Origin: G963665495 sp963665495
GTDB lineage: Bacteria; Desulfobacterota; Desulfovibrionia; Desulfovibrionales; Desulfovibrionaceae
Direction: 5' to 3'
DNA: 64,000 nt
Assembly (NCBI GenBank): GCA_963665495.1
Contig: OY762289.1
Coordinates: 1,240,001 to 1,304,000 of the forward strand
Below are positions 43,044-51,562 of the stretch, in pieces (the first letter of the stretch is position 1; the number at the start of each line of letters is the position of its first letter). The translations under genes and the position numbers were made by a program. Under the pieces are notes generated by a model. That model made no database searches, had not been told where the DNA came from, and was given only the letters and a program-made list of their open reading frames with translations.

Positions 43044-45098
43044 CTACATCAGGCTCACGCTGTCGTAGACGATACGGTCCTTGTATTCGGCCTGCTTGCC
43101 GCGGTTCCAGAGCGAAACCGGGCGGTAGTAGCCCACGATACGCGTATAGACTTCCGTGGCCCCGCTGCATTCGGGGCATTCGAAGTGTTCGCCCGCGATG
43201 TAGCCGTGTTCCTTGCAGATGGAAAAGGTGGGCGTGATGGACAGATACGGCAGCTTGGTGTTGGTGAAGGCCTTGATGATGAAGTTCTTCAGCGATTCGT
43301 TGTCCGTCACCGATTCGCCCAGGTAGGTGTGGAAGACCGAACCGCCGGTGTAGAGCGGCTGGAGCTTGTCCTGGTGTTCCAGGGCGAAGATCACGTCCTC
43401 GGTCATGCCCACGGGCAAAGCCGTGGAGTTGGTATAGTAGGGCGTACCGTTGCCCGAGGCGTAGATCTCGCTGTAGAGCGATTTGTCGATCTTGGCCAGG
43501 CGGTAGCTCGTACCTTCGGCCGGCGTGGCCTCCAGGTTGTACAGGCTGCCGGTTTCTTCCTGAAAACGCGAGGTCAGTTCGCGCAGATGGTGCAGCGTCC
43601 GCTGCATCAGGCGCGTACCGCCGGCGGTCTCAATTCCCTTGCCCAGCAGGTTCAGGCAGGCCTCGTGGCCGCCCACCAGGCCGATGGTGGAAAAATGGCC
43701 CTTGTAGCCGTTTTTCAGATAGCGCCGGGTCCAGGGGAACATGCCGCGATCGAGATTGTCGTTGATCAGCTTGCGCTTGAATTCCAGCGAGTTCCTGGCC
43801 AGCTCGGCGTATTCCGTGACCAGATCCAGAAAATCCTCTTCGCCCTGGGCCAGATAGGCCAGCTTGGGCAGGTTCAGCGTGACAACGCCGATGGAACCGG
43901 TCAGATCGCCCGCGCCGAACAGTCCGCCGGTTTTCTTGCGCAGCTCGCGCAGATCCATCTGCAGGCGGCAGCACATCGAGCGGACGTCTTCCGGATTCAG
44001 GTCCGAATTGATGAAGTTCTGAAAATAGGGCGCGCCGTATTTGGACGTCAGCTTGAGCAGCAGATCGCCGATCTCGCTTTCCCAGGGGAAATCCTTGGTG
44101 ATGTTGTAGGTCGGGATGGGGAAAGAGAAAATCCGCTTGTGGTAGTCTCCGCCGAGCATCACTTCCAGGTAGGCCTTGTTGAACATCTCCATCTCGGGCA
44201 GGTACTCGCCGTAAGTGCTGTCCTGCATCTCGCCGCCGATGATGATGCCTTCTTTGGCGATGTGCTTGGGCGGCACCAGGTCGAAGCTCAGGTTGGTGAA
44301 CGGGCTCTGCCCGCCCCAGCGCGAGGTGGTGTTCAGGTTGAAAACAAATTTCTGCATGGCCTGCAGCACCTGGTCGTAGCTCAGGCCGTCGTGACGGATA
44401 AAAGGCGCCAGATAGGTGTCCACGTTGTTGAAGGCCTGGGCTCCGGCCCATTCGTTCTGCAGGGTGCCGAGAAAATTGACCATCTGGCCGAGGATCGAAT
44501 CAAAGTGCTTGGCCGGGCCGGCGCACGAACGCCCCTCCAGGTTGAAGCCTTCGAGCAGCAGATCCTTGAGGCTCCAGCCCGCGCAGTAGCCCGCCAGTCC
44601 GAAGGACAGGTCGTGGATGTGCACATAGCCATGGTTATGCGCCTCGCGGATTTCCTGCGGGTATTTTTCCAGGGCGTAGCGCGCCTGGATGGTGCCCGAA
44701 AGATGCAGCATCAAGCCCTGGAACGAGTGGGACATGTTGGCGTTTTCATTGACGCGCCAGTCCGCCTTGTCCAGGTAGTTGTCGATGGTGTCCGCGATGT
44801 CTAAATAGGCGGCTTTTTGTTCGCGGATTTCGCGCCTTTTTTCGCGGTAGAGTATGTATTTGCGGGCCACGTTGTAGAGCCGGGACTCCATGAGCACCAG
44901 CTCGACCGTGTCCTGCACCTGCTCCTGGGCAGGCGCGTCCACGTCCGCAAGTTTGTCTTCTACTTTATGCGCAAGCCGCTTGCCCAACAGGGGGTCTTTG
45001 ACGCCGCTGGCCTTCAACGCTTTGAAAATGGCTTGTGCGATGCGGTCTGTCGACCATGTCTCCTGACAACCGTCCCGTTTCACTATCAATCTGGGCAT
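43044..45098 (-). CDS. nrdD: Anaerobic ribonucleoside-triphosphate reductase
   Basis: This class III glycyl-radical enzyme makes deoxyribonucleotides without oxygen. The N-terminal ATP-cone (VKRDGCQETWSTDRIAQAIF) senses ATP/dATP. The catalytic barrel includes the SCAGPAKHFDS region. Near the C-terminus, cysteines in SICKEHGYI and ECPECSGA form the zinc site, followed by the glycyl-radical loop RIVGYYRPVS. AGGAGG four bases before the ATG fixes the start. The start lies inside the 3' end of nrdG. The sequence here is noticeably more G/C-rich in third positions than in neighbouring regions. Confidence 0.95.
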   Translation of the reverse strand: MPRLIVKRDGCQETWSTDRIAQAIFKALKASGVKDPLLGKRLAHKVEDKLADVDAPAQEQVQDTVELVLMESRLYNVARKYILYREKRREIREQKAAYLDIADTIDNYLDKADWRVNENANMSHSFQGLMLHLSGTIQARYALEKYPQEIREAHNHGYVHIHDLSFGLAGYCAGWSLKDLLLEGFNLEGRSCAGPAKHFDSILGQMVNFLGTLQNEWAGAQAFNNVDTYLAPFIRHDGLSYDQVLQAMQKFVFNLNTTSRWGGQSPFTNLSFDLVPPKHIAKEGIIIGGEMQDSTYGEYLPEMEMFNKAYLEVMLGGDYHKRIFSFPIPTYNITKDFPWESEIGDLLLKLTSKYGAPYFQNFINSDLNPEDVRSMCCRLQMDLRELRKKTGGLFGAGDLTGSIGVVTLNLPKLAYLAQGEEDFLDLVTEYAELARNSLEFKRKLINDNLDRGMFPWTRRYLKNGYKGHFSTIGLVGGHEACLNLLGKGIETAGGTRLMQRTLHHLRELTSRFQEETGSLYNLEATPAEGTSYRLAKIDKSLYSEIYASGNGTPYYTNSTALPVGMTEDVIFALEHQDKLQPLYTGGSVFHTYLGESVTDNESLKNFIIKAFTNTKLPYLSITPTFSICKEHGYIAGEHFECPECSGATEVYTRIVGYYRPVSLWNRGKQAEYKDRIVYDSVSLM

Positions 45099-45726
45099 GG
45101 ACCCTCCTGGGTTCTTGGTAATTCTGCAGGCGCAACATAAATCCTTGGGGCAGGTAGGATTTGGCCTCTCTGATGTCCGCGGCGTCCAGCGCCGGAACCT
45201 TGGTCAGGCGAAACACAAAGGATTGGGGCCGGGATTCGGCCAAAGCGAAAATCCGTTCCAGGTTGTGCCTGGCAGCGGTTTCGTCCGCCCGGTTGCCGGT
45301 CAGCAACGGGTATTTGGCGTACGGCCCTTTCACATCCACAAAGAACTCGTCCACCAGGCCGGCTTCCAGCAGCGCCTCCACAACGCCGGGCAGCATGCCG
45401 TTGGTGTCCAGTTTCAGGGGCAGCCCGAACTGGCGCAGCTCCTTGAGCAAAGATTCGAGATCAGGCGTGCAGGTGGGTTCGCCCCCGCTGACCACAATGC
45501 CTTCGAGCCACCTTTTGCGGGCAGTGAGATATTCCACCACCTCCTCCTTGCGAACCGGCGGCAGCCAGTCGGGATGAAAGGCCATGTCCATGTTGTGACA
45601 GGTGGGGCAACGCAGGTTGCATCCGCCCAGAAACAACACGCAGCTCGTATGACCGGGCCAGTCGCACAGGCTCAGCGGCTGAATGCCGCGTAAGCGCGAC
45701 CACGGGGAACTGACAGGGGTGTCCAT
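44965..45726 (-). CDS. nrdG: Anaerobic ribonucleotide reductase activating enzyme
   Basis: This radical-SAM activase installs the glycyl radical on NrdD. The cluster motif is CNLRCPTCHN, and VVSGGEPTCTP is the SAM-binding GGE strand. ATG 45726 has AGGAAGG upstream; the frame itself opens earlier, at 45780. The last 44 residues (after NYQEPRRV) overlap the start of nrdD by 134 bases and read like a frame-shifted shadow of its ATP-cone. The true functional C-terminus may end before that, or a stop has been lost. Confidence 0.9.
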   Translation of the reverse strand: MDTPVSSPWSRLRGIQPLSLCDWPGHTSCVLFLGGCNLRCPTCHNMDMAFHPDWLPPVRKEEVVEYLTARKRWLEGIVVSGGEPTCTPDLESLLKELRQFGLPLKLDTNGMLPGVVEALLEAGLVDEFFVDVKGPYAKYPLLTGNRADETAARHNLERIFALAESRPQSFVFRLTKVPALDAADIREAKSYLPQGFMLRLQNYQEPRRVHAQIDSETGRLSGDMVDRPHRTSHFQSVEGQRRQRPPVGQAACA

Positions 45727-46005
45727 AACTTTACCTTCCTGCACGGGCCAGAAGGGGGTGCCGTATCCACAATGCGGCAAAGCCCTTCGAACCTGAATTC
45801 AATTGAATGAAAACGCCACCGGCCGCCGGAGAACTTTTTTGTAAAAAGGTGCTCTGGCATCTCCAAAAACTTCTTACTGATATGGGAGTCCGGGGTTCCA
45901 AAGTGTGTTCATCTGCAATGGACTTACGATTTTTCACGCCCCCTCGCAATAAAAACAGGGGGTTGCTGATAAGGGCGCGAGATGTAAAAAGTATATTGTA
46001 GAAAA

Positions 46006-46026
46006 GATCAAGATAATTTCTTGATC
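46006..46026. promoter_or_regulatory. Palindromic candidate operator upstream of nrdG
   Basis: GATCAAGA and TCTTGATC are perfect inverted halves around a five-base TAATT spacer, about 280 bases before nrdG. The regulator is unknown. Confidence 0.45.
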
Positions 46027-46279
46027 CGCATGTGGGCATTTAAATACCCCAAAGATGTAAATTTGTGAAGACGCTATTTAAAAAAACAGTATTGTGAGCA
46101 GAGTTACAGTCTGAAATTGTTGATGAAAAAATTTTCGCACAACACTTGCGGCAAAAAGTCGTCACTAATCCGTCATACAAAATCCCTCTTTTTTCGCCTA
46201 GATAGCTGCTAAAGATTTTTTAACATATTAAAAAGATGTCGTTTTTTCAATCTTGACAGATACTTTCAGCCTGTCATTT

Positions 46280-46452
46280 TTGTTCATAAGCGGTTCGTAA
46301 CCTGTGCGCAAAGGGGCAAAGAGTGTTCATTCAGTGTTCGCATAGTGTGCGTAAAAAATGGATGGAGTTCGTAACCTGTCAAAAAGAGGTGCAAAAACTG
46401 TAGAAATGGTGTTTTTATACTGTAGAAAGAGTGTTCGTAAGATGTTCGTAAT
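46280..46452. repeat. Array of fourteen 11-bp units (consensus nTGTTCGTAAn)
   Basis: Three blocks with strict 11-bp spacing are seen. 46280-46312 has three units, including TTGTTCATAAG and CGGTTCGTAAC. 46323-46355 has three, including GTGTTCATTCA and GTGTGCGTAAA. 46365-46452 has eight, including GAGTTCGTAAC, CTGTAGAAATG, GTGTTCGTAAG and ATGTTCGTAAT. The blocks are separated by 10 and 9 bases. A 13-base stretch, GTTCGTAACCTGT, recurs exactly at 46293 and 46367. OmpR/PhoB-family regulators bind 11-bp direct repeats, and the TorR box CTGTTCATAT is similar. Confidence 0.75.
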
Positions 46453-46467
46453 TGATGTAACTGCTTG

Positions 46468-48741
46468 TTATTCAGAAATATTTAAATGGATACAGAATGT
46501 AGCGCCCTGGGATGCATTGTTCCAGAAGCGAATGTCTCCTTTCCAGGCGGTCACAAATGTATGGACGATAGCCAGCCCCATGCCCATGCTCGTGCCAGGT
46601 TCTTTGCTGGTAAAAAAAGGATCAAAAATGCGCTCTTCTCCGGCGGCGAGTCCCGGACCATTGTCCACGACGAGCAGTTGCACATAATTGTTTTTCCGGC
46701 ATGTTGCTATGGTGAGAACTTTTTCAACTGCATTGGGTGCGATGAGCGTATCCATGGCTTGCATGGCATTGACAGCCAGGTTGATGATGACCTGTTCGAG
46801 TTGTACCGGATTGGCGACCACCAGTGGAATGCTGTCTTCAAGTTTCAGGTGCAGAGTGATTCCATGGGCGGAGAGTTGGGCTTTGAGCAAAGAGAGGGCC
46901 TGGCGCACACAGGCATTTATGTCTGTTTTGCCCGGATCATGAGTGTCGCCGTGGAGAACAAGCGTTCGCATATGCGTGATGATGTCGCGGATTTTATCCG
47001 CTTCTTTAAGTATCCAGGCCAGCCGTGAGCACAAGGTTTCATTGCTTAGTTCGTGTTTTTCTTCAAGAAGCATTTCCAGACCGCTGGCGTAAAGCCGGAG
47101 TGCATTGAGGGGCTGGTTGATTTCATGCGCTATGCCTCCGGCAAGCGTCCCCAGGGCTTCGAGTTTTTGCGAACGGGCCAGACGTTTTTCAACCAGGATT
47201 TTTTCCGAGATGTCTTCTGCGAGTATAATGATGGATTCGACTTGCTGCTGTTCGTTTAAAAGCGGACAAAAAAGAACTCGAAAAAGTTGTTCTCGTTCTG
47301 AGGTGGTATTAGCCAGTTGCATTTCCTGAACAATTTTTTCGTTGAAAACACGTTCGCAGGCTTCCAGCATGCTTTGTTCCGTGTCCGGACCATGTCGAAA
47401 AAGCATTTCCAGGCTTACGCAGGATTCCCTGTCCAGAGTTGAGAACCATTCGGACAATTTTTTGTTTGAAGAAATGATCCGCAGGTCTTTGTCCAAAACC
47501 CCGATGCCCAGGGCGAGATTATTGGAAATGCTACGGTAAAGCTCTTCACTGGCCCGTAGTGCTTCTTGCGCGCGCCGGTTCTGGGTTATGTCTATGCCGA
47601 GTTCCAGAATCAGGCTTGTTCCGTCCAGGTCCTGAAAAGGGTACCCGAAAATACGGTAGGCTTTATTGTTCTCAGGGCATTCCCACTCCCATACGGCCAG
47701 AAACTGTGTTTCAAACAGATCCGGGGACGGGCAGAGCCCTTCGGGTTCCTCCTGTTCGTCGACGTTCTGCGGACAGGATATGACCTCCAAGGTATTGAAT
47801 TCTTCCTTAAAGAACTTGTTGGCAAAGCGGATGGAGTAGTCCGGTGCGATAAGGCAGATAAAGGCGGGCAGTTGCTCCAGGACGTCATAAAGGCGCAGTC
47901 TTTCCCGTTCGATGGTTTGTTCGGCCAGCTTGAGCGCTGTAATGTCGAGATCCGTGCCTATGACAGTTGTGATGTTATTCTCTTCGTCTTTGGCATAGGA
48001 TCCTCTGGAGAGAATCCAGATGATCTGGCCATTTTTGTGCAGCATCCGGTGTTCATTCTCAAAAGATTTTTCCGTGCTGCGCGTGCCGGCCTGGAACTTC
48101 TGCAGGTAGTCGTTTTTGTCATCGGGGTGGACCAGCTGGCTCCAGGCGGTGAGGTTGTTTGAGATTTCATGCGTATCGTACCCAAGAAGCTGTTTGAGAC
48201 TGCTGTCCAGATACATGGCGCCACTTTGAATATCCAATTCCCAGACGCCTACGCGTCCGGCCTCAGCCGCCATATTGTAGCGCCGCTGTCTGCGGTGTTG
48301 TTCGGATTCGGCCACCAGTTCGCAATGCGGTCCACGGGCGCCGGAGACGTGTTGGGTCATGGAGTTGCTCAACGTGTCGTATCGCACAAGAACGGCAGTG
48401 GAGCCGATGAATTTTCCTTCCAGATAAACAGGCCTGGGAACAGCCGTGACAGGAACAATTGCAGCACTTGCATGCCGTAGCTGCAGCGTATAGGGAAGAT
48501 ATTCGCCGGCTTCCCGTTGTTCTTTGGCCTGGGTCAGAACGGTAACATTATGGGGTTGCAGCAGGTCGTCGAGAACGGACCCCAGCAACGTGCGTCCCTG
48601 CAGTCCGAGGTGATCGGCCAGGGAAGCAAGCGCAAGGGAGAGTTCTCCCGTGGAGTCGAGTTCGCCGCGCGGTGCCCGAAAAGAACGGGCATTGAGGTTG
48701 TCGGCGATCTCAGAAAGGAACCAGGTTACAAGAAGTTCCAT
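46468..48741 (-). CDS. Soluble multi-PAS sensor histidine kinase
   Basis: The 757-residue protein has no membrane helix. An N-terminal PAS-like region (about 60-150) is followed by three PAS/PAC modules (about 155-275, 285-395 and 405-520; EHRMLHKNGQIIWILSRGSY, for example). Then come HisKA with the phospho-accepting His in GGIAHEINQPLNALRL, and HATPase with NLAVNAMQAM, VDNGPGL and GTSMGMGLAIVH. It probably senses an intracellular redox or ligand signal and passes phosphate to a regulator not encoded next to it. The Shine-Dalgarno before 48741 is weak. The 3' end abuts the 11-bp repeat array. Confidence 0.92.
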   Translation of the reverse strand: MELLVTWFLSEIADNLNARSFRAPRGELDSTGELSLALASLADHLGLQGRTLLGSVLDDLLQPHNVTVLTQAKEQREAGEYLPYTLQLRHASAAIVPVTAVPRPVYLEGKFIGSTAVLVRYDTLSNSMTQHVSGARGPHCELVAESEQHRRQRRYNMAAEAGRVGVWELDIQSGAMYLDSSLKQLLGYDTHEISNNLTAWSQLVHPDDKNDYLQKFQAGTRSTEKSFENEHRMLHKNGQIIWILSRGSYAKDEENNITTVIGTDLDITALKLAEQTIERERLRLYDVLEQLPAFICLIAPDYSIRFANKFFKEEFNTLEVISCPQNVDEQEEPEGLCPSPDLFETQFLAVWEWECPENNKAYRIFGYPFQDLDGTSLILELGIDITQNRRAQEALRASEELYRSISNNLALGIGVLDKDLRIISSNKKLSEWFSTLDRESCVSLEMLFRHGPDTEQSMLEACERVFNEKIVQEMQLANTTSEREQLFRVLFCPLLNEQQQVESIIILAEDISEKILVEKRLARSQKLEALGTLAGGIAHEINQPLNALRLYASGLEMLLEEKHELSNETLCSRLAWILKEADKIRDIITHMRTLVLHGDTHDPGKTDINACVRQALSLLKAQLSAHGITLHLKLEDSIPLVVANPVQLEQVIINLAVNAMQAMDTLIAPNAVEKVLTIATCRKNNYVQLLVVDNGPGLAAGEERIFDPFFTSKEPGTSMGMGLAIVHTFVTAWKGDIRFWNNASQGATFCIHLNISE

Positions 48742-48837
48742 TGTAGTGCCAATCTGAGGTTGAGGATTGACTGCAAGTTCAGACTATTGGTAAGAAAGCC
48801 ACACAGTTTTCAGATACGATAAATCATGCGGGGATCT

Positions 48838-49368
48838 ATGCAAAAGCGCATTCTTAATCTTGAATCCCACTTGAGGCAGACCAAGGCCGGGGAGACACTT
48901 TTTGCCTTTGCCGGTCTTTTTTTTCAAATCGATGCCAATGATTCGCAATGCGTGTGCAATGGCATGCTAAAAATTACCAGAGTAGAAATCAAAGATGGTT
49001 CAGGCAAGCTTTGCTGCCATTTTATTCTGGATATCGAGAACGGCAATGAGTTTCGTACGACAGTCCAACGGCTTTTCCAGGATTTGAGCCAACGGGCTCT
49101 GGATATGCATCTGGGACAGGATTTCGAATATCTGTCTCCAGTGGAGACCCTGGAAGTAGCTGAGTCGGTCTGGTTTGGACTGACATTGACGTTTTCCTTT
49201 AAAAACATGCGCAACTGCTCCGCTGATTTCGTCCGGGACCGTATTCTTCCTGCCCTGGAAAAACGGCTGCCTCTCCATTTTCAGAATCTGCAGTTCTGGG
49301 AGGAGAACAGCGAGGAGGAAAGCCAGGAACTGACGGCTCGGGCGCTACGCGAATTCGCTTCGCGCTAG
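48838..49368 (+). CDS. Conserved-looking protein of unknown function
   Basis: This 176-residue soluble protein has no signal peptide, membrane helix or recognised domain. It begins with a basic helix (QKRILNLESHLRQ), has a mixed alpha/beta middle with a CVCNG turn, and ends in an acidic helix (EENSEEESQELTARAL). An ATG at 48826 is in frame, but the ATG at 48838 is better spaced from GGGG. It is divergent from the histidine kinase gene and has its own strong terminator, so it is probably a real single-gene unit. Co-control with the kinase is possible through the shared 96-base gap. Confidence 0.7.
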   Translation: MQKRILNLESHLRQTKAGETLFAFAGLFFQIDANDSQCVCNGMLKITRVEIKDGSGKLCCHFILDIENGNEFRTTVQRLFQDLSQRALDMHLGQDFEYLSPVETLEVAESVWFGLTLTFSFKNMRNCSADFVRDRILPALEKRLPLHFQNLQFWEENSEEESQELTARALREFASR

Positions 49369-49414
49369 TTTCGACTATCCACCTTTTGTACAACAAAAAA
49401 AGAGTTACTAAAGG

Positions 49415-49456
49415 ACTCCAGAACGCGACGGATTAAGCGCGTTCTGGAGTTTTTTT
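49415..49456 (+). terminator. Intrinsic terminator of the unknown gene
   Basis: ACTCCAGAACGCG pairs perfectly over 13 positions with CGCGTTCTGGAGT, followed by six T. The convergent M23 gene ends 44 bases further. Confidence 0.93.
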
Positions 49457-49499
49457 CGGTACGGCGCAGGCTGTTTGGGCAAGGGCAGGGAAGTTGCAC

Positions 49500-50867
49500 C
49501 TATTTCTTTTGAGTCTTATCAACCGTTGCAGCCTGCTTGGGTTGTTGCAAAACTTCTGGAAGCACATTGGCGATGTTGTTTTTGATCCAATGCCTGTCCC
49601 ACCATTCGATGGGCGAGACGGGCTGGCCGAAAACAAGGACGCCGAAATGCAGATGGTCGCCACCGGCCATGCCGGTTGCGCCCGTATTCCCTAAGATATC
49701 GCCACGTTTTACCATGTCGCCTTTGTTTACGCTGATGACGCTCAGGTGCGCGTAAAGACTGAAAAGTCCCAGGCCATGGTCCAGGATGACGACGTCTCCG
49801 TAAATGCCGAGATAACCGGCAAACACAACTATACCCGTATTGCCGGCAGGAACCGGTGCATTTTTAATGGATGCGAGATCAATGCCCAGGTGCGTTTGCT
49901 TGTCCACTTCCTGGTCTTTGTATTTGTACGTACGACCGTCCGCAAAAAGCGCTTTCGAGGCCGAGCGGGGCAGACGGATGAAGGTGCTGTTCCACAAGGG
50001 AGTGGGATTGCTGGTGCCGCAGATTTCAAACAGTTGTTTGCGATTATTGGTACGTAGTTCGCGGTTGACTTTCAAAAAGCGTTGCAGGGGGGTCATCTGC
50101 CCTGGGAAGATGTTGGCGAACTCTGGATTTTTTCTGTTTAAGAAGGAATCCGGCAGACGAATGACATCATTACGGAAAGTCCGGGCGATTTTGTCCACAT
50201 AAAGCTGGACAATTTGTTGGTTGCCGGCTTCGTCCTCGACAACAAGCCGTGGATTGAAATTTTCCGTATCCATGAAATAGGGAAAAGGAAACAGGCAGGC
50301 AAAAGATCCGTCCGGCTGCTGGTAGCCGGGGTAAAGCTTGTTTTCGATTTCAACGCCGCTTCTGGCTATTTTTTCATTGGCCGAATAGCCGACCATGGCG
50401 CAGCCGCCCTGCCAGATGTTTATGGGAGAATTTTTGACCAGAACTCTCGGAGGAACCGTATCCAGAGTAAATTTTTCAAGGAGCTTGCTGGTATTTCCTT
50501 TTCCAAAACCTGCCCAGGAACTGTCTGTCGCGACAATATCCAATTCAATGGGGCCGTTTTTTAACGGACCATCGGGCAAGGCGAATTTTTCCTGGACGGA
50601 AGGTAAAGCCTGATCATAGCTTTTCTCCAGGATGACTTGCTCGGTGCCGTTTTGTTTGGCGATGATACGCAAGCTGCTGACACCAGTGCCCACGTCCTTG
50701 GCACCGAGTGTAAACGCCGTATGCTTGGACACAAACGTTGTCCTTGGCAGCAACGTAAGCTCCGGACCACTGAGATCCCGAAGCAGAAAATAAACTAACA
50801 CACCGATAAAAATGACTAATAAAAACCCTAGAATGAGGGTAGGGCTGGTTCTGGATTGCGATCGCAT
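49500..50867 (-). CDS. Membrane-anchored M23 (LytM-type) peptidase
   Basis: A membrane helix at about 13-30 anchors a periplasmic protein. The middle, about 35-300, is beta-rich and of unknown fold. The C-terminal LytM domain (about 320-430) has the zinc ligands in HLGIDLA and GGDHLHFGVLV, and SLYAHLS. These residues are those of active endopeptidases that cut peptidoglycan cross-links, not of degenerate activators. AGAGG precedes the ATG. The gene follows a CBS-domain gene on the same strand after a 60-base gap. A role in cell-wall remodelling is likely. Confidence 0.9.
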   Translation of the reverse strand: MRSQSRTSPTLILGFLLVIFIGVLVYFLLRDLSGPELTLLPRTTFVSKHTAFTLGAKDVGTGVSSLRIIAKQNGTEQVILEKSYDQALPSVQEKFALPDGPLKNGPIELDIVATDSSWAGFGKGNTSKLLEKFTLDTVPPRVLVKNSPINIWQGGCAMVGYSANEKIARSGVEIENKLYPGYQQPDGSFACLFPFPYFMDTENFNPRLVVEDEAGNQQIVQLYVDKIARTFRNDVIRLPDSFLNRKNPEFANIFPGQMTPLQRFLKVNRELRTNNRKQLFEICGTSNPTPLWNSTFIRLPRSASKALFADGRTYKYKDQEVDKQTHLGIDLASIKNAPVPAGNTGIVVFAGYLGIYGDVVILDHGLGLFSLYAHLSVISVNKGDMVKRGDILGNTGATGMAGGDHLHFGVLVFGQPVSPIEWWDRHWIKNNIANVLPEVLQQPKQAATVDKTQKK

Positions 50868-50927
50868 AATCCTCTCTCGCGTTTTTGGGCTGCAGAGGTT
50901 CCGCGTTGTGGTCTCAAGGGTTGAGGA

Positions 50928-51356
50928 TCAGACCTGATCCATGGCATCCATGAGAGAAATGGTGAGTTTCAAAAAATCAGCTTCTGTAAGGATGCCGATG
51001 AGCTTCCCGTTTTCTACCACAGGCAGACAGCCATATTTATGATGCAGTAAAATTTCAGCCGCATCTCTGAGGAGCGCTTCGGGGCCGATACTTGCGGCGT
51101 CGTAACGCATGATTTCACTGATGGGAATGCCGGCATCGATTTCATCCTGGATGCTTTCGTCCACATCGGCAAATTTTGAAATGGTCGCACCGAGGATGTC
51201 CCGGTGCGTAATAATGCCGAGAAACATTTGCTCGTCATTGACGATGGGGATATGCCTGATTCGCGCAAGGGACATCAGCGAACGGGCCATCCGGAGAGAA
51301 TCACTCTGTTTCAAGGTGAACACTTCCGTTGTCATCAGATCTTTTACGCGAACCAT
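50928..51356 (-). CDS. Tandem CBS-domain protein
   Basis: The 142 residues form one pair of CBS motifs (MTTEVFTLKQSDSL with HIPIVNDEQMFLGIITHRDI, then GCLPVVENGKLIGILTEADF). Such pairs bind adenine nucleotides and report energy charge. No partner enzyme is fused, so it must regulate another protein. An ATG 15 bases upstream (51371) is in frame, but the ATG at 51356 has GGAG nine bases before it and starts at the domain boundary. Confidence 0.9.
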   Translation of the reverse strand: MVRVKDLMTTEVFTLKQSDSLRMARSLMSLARIRHIPIVNDEQMFLGIITHRDILGATISKFADVDESIQDEIDAGIPISEIMRYDAASIGPEALLRDAAEILLHHKYGCLPVVENGKLIGILTEADFLKLTISLMDAMDQV

Positions 51357-51493
51357 GCTGTCAATCTCCATGATTGGCCTAAACAGCTGCAGAGCAGCCA
51401 GGGTGACGAGGTAATATCTCTCGACCAATGGGTCATTTTATCGTATTGACTTGTTTTCTTAAATCTGTTTTCAAACCTTTTCACAGACCGTGG

Positions 51494-51523
51494 TTGAGTA
51501 TTTAAATTAATTCTATACATAAT
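51494..51523 (+). promoter_or_regulatory. Candidate promoter of pcm
   Basis: TTGAGT (51494-51499) and CATAAT (51518-51523) are separated by 18 bases in an A/T-rich stretch, giving a short leader before pcm. Confidence 0.5.
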
Positions 51524-51562
51524 CTACAAATGTGCCCTTGACAATAGCAAAGTCAAGGCAGG

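Larger units (their letters stand above)
45727..46467. other. 741-base A/T-rich gap between the histidine kinase gene and nrdG
   Basis: No convincing gene, tRNA or known riboswitch is visible. It contains a small CCCCCT/AGGGGG hairpin (45939-45962), an 8-bp palindrome at 46006-46026, and a long array of 11-bp units at 46280-46452. The minus-strand promoter of nrdGD must lie here but is not obvious. Confidence 0.7.

Noticed and set aside
42972..44804. 610-codon open frame opposite nrdD
   Set aside because: NrdD has all its motifs; the antisense frame has none and no ribosome-binding site.
45780..45804. tRNA-like T-loop (GGTTCGAAG) on the minus strand
   Set aside because: The flanking bases do not form a T-stem and no cloverleaf can be drawn.
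46092..46109. Third Rex site (TTGTGA-N6-TTACAG)
   Set aside because: The right half matches poorly and no promoter is visible beside it.
46280..46452. CRISPR array
   Set aside because: The repeated unit is only 11 bp with no unique spacers of 30-40 bp, and no cas genes are present.
45727..46467. NrdR boxes or a cobalamin riboswitch upstream of nrdGD
   Set aside because: Only a weak partial match (ACAATATAC near 45990-46000) to an NrdR box was seen, and no B12-box or conserved riboswitch core.
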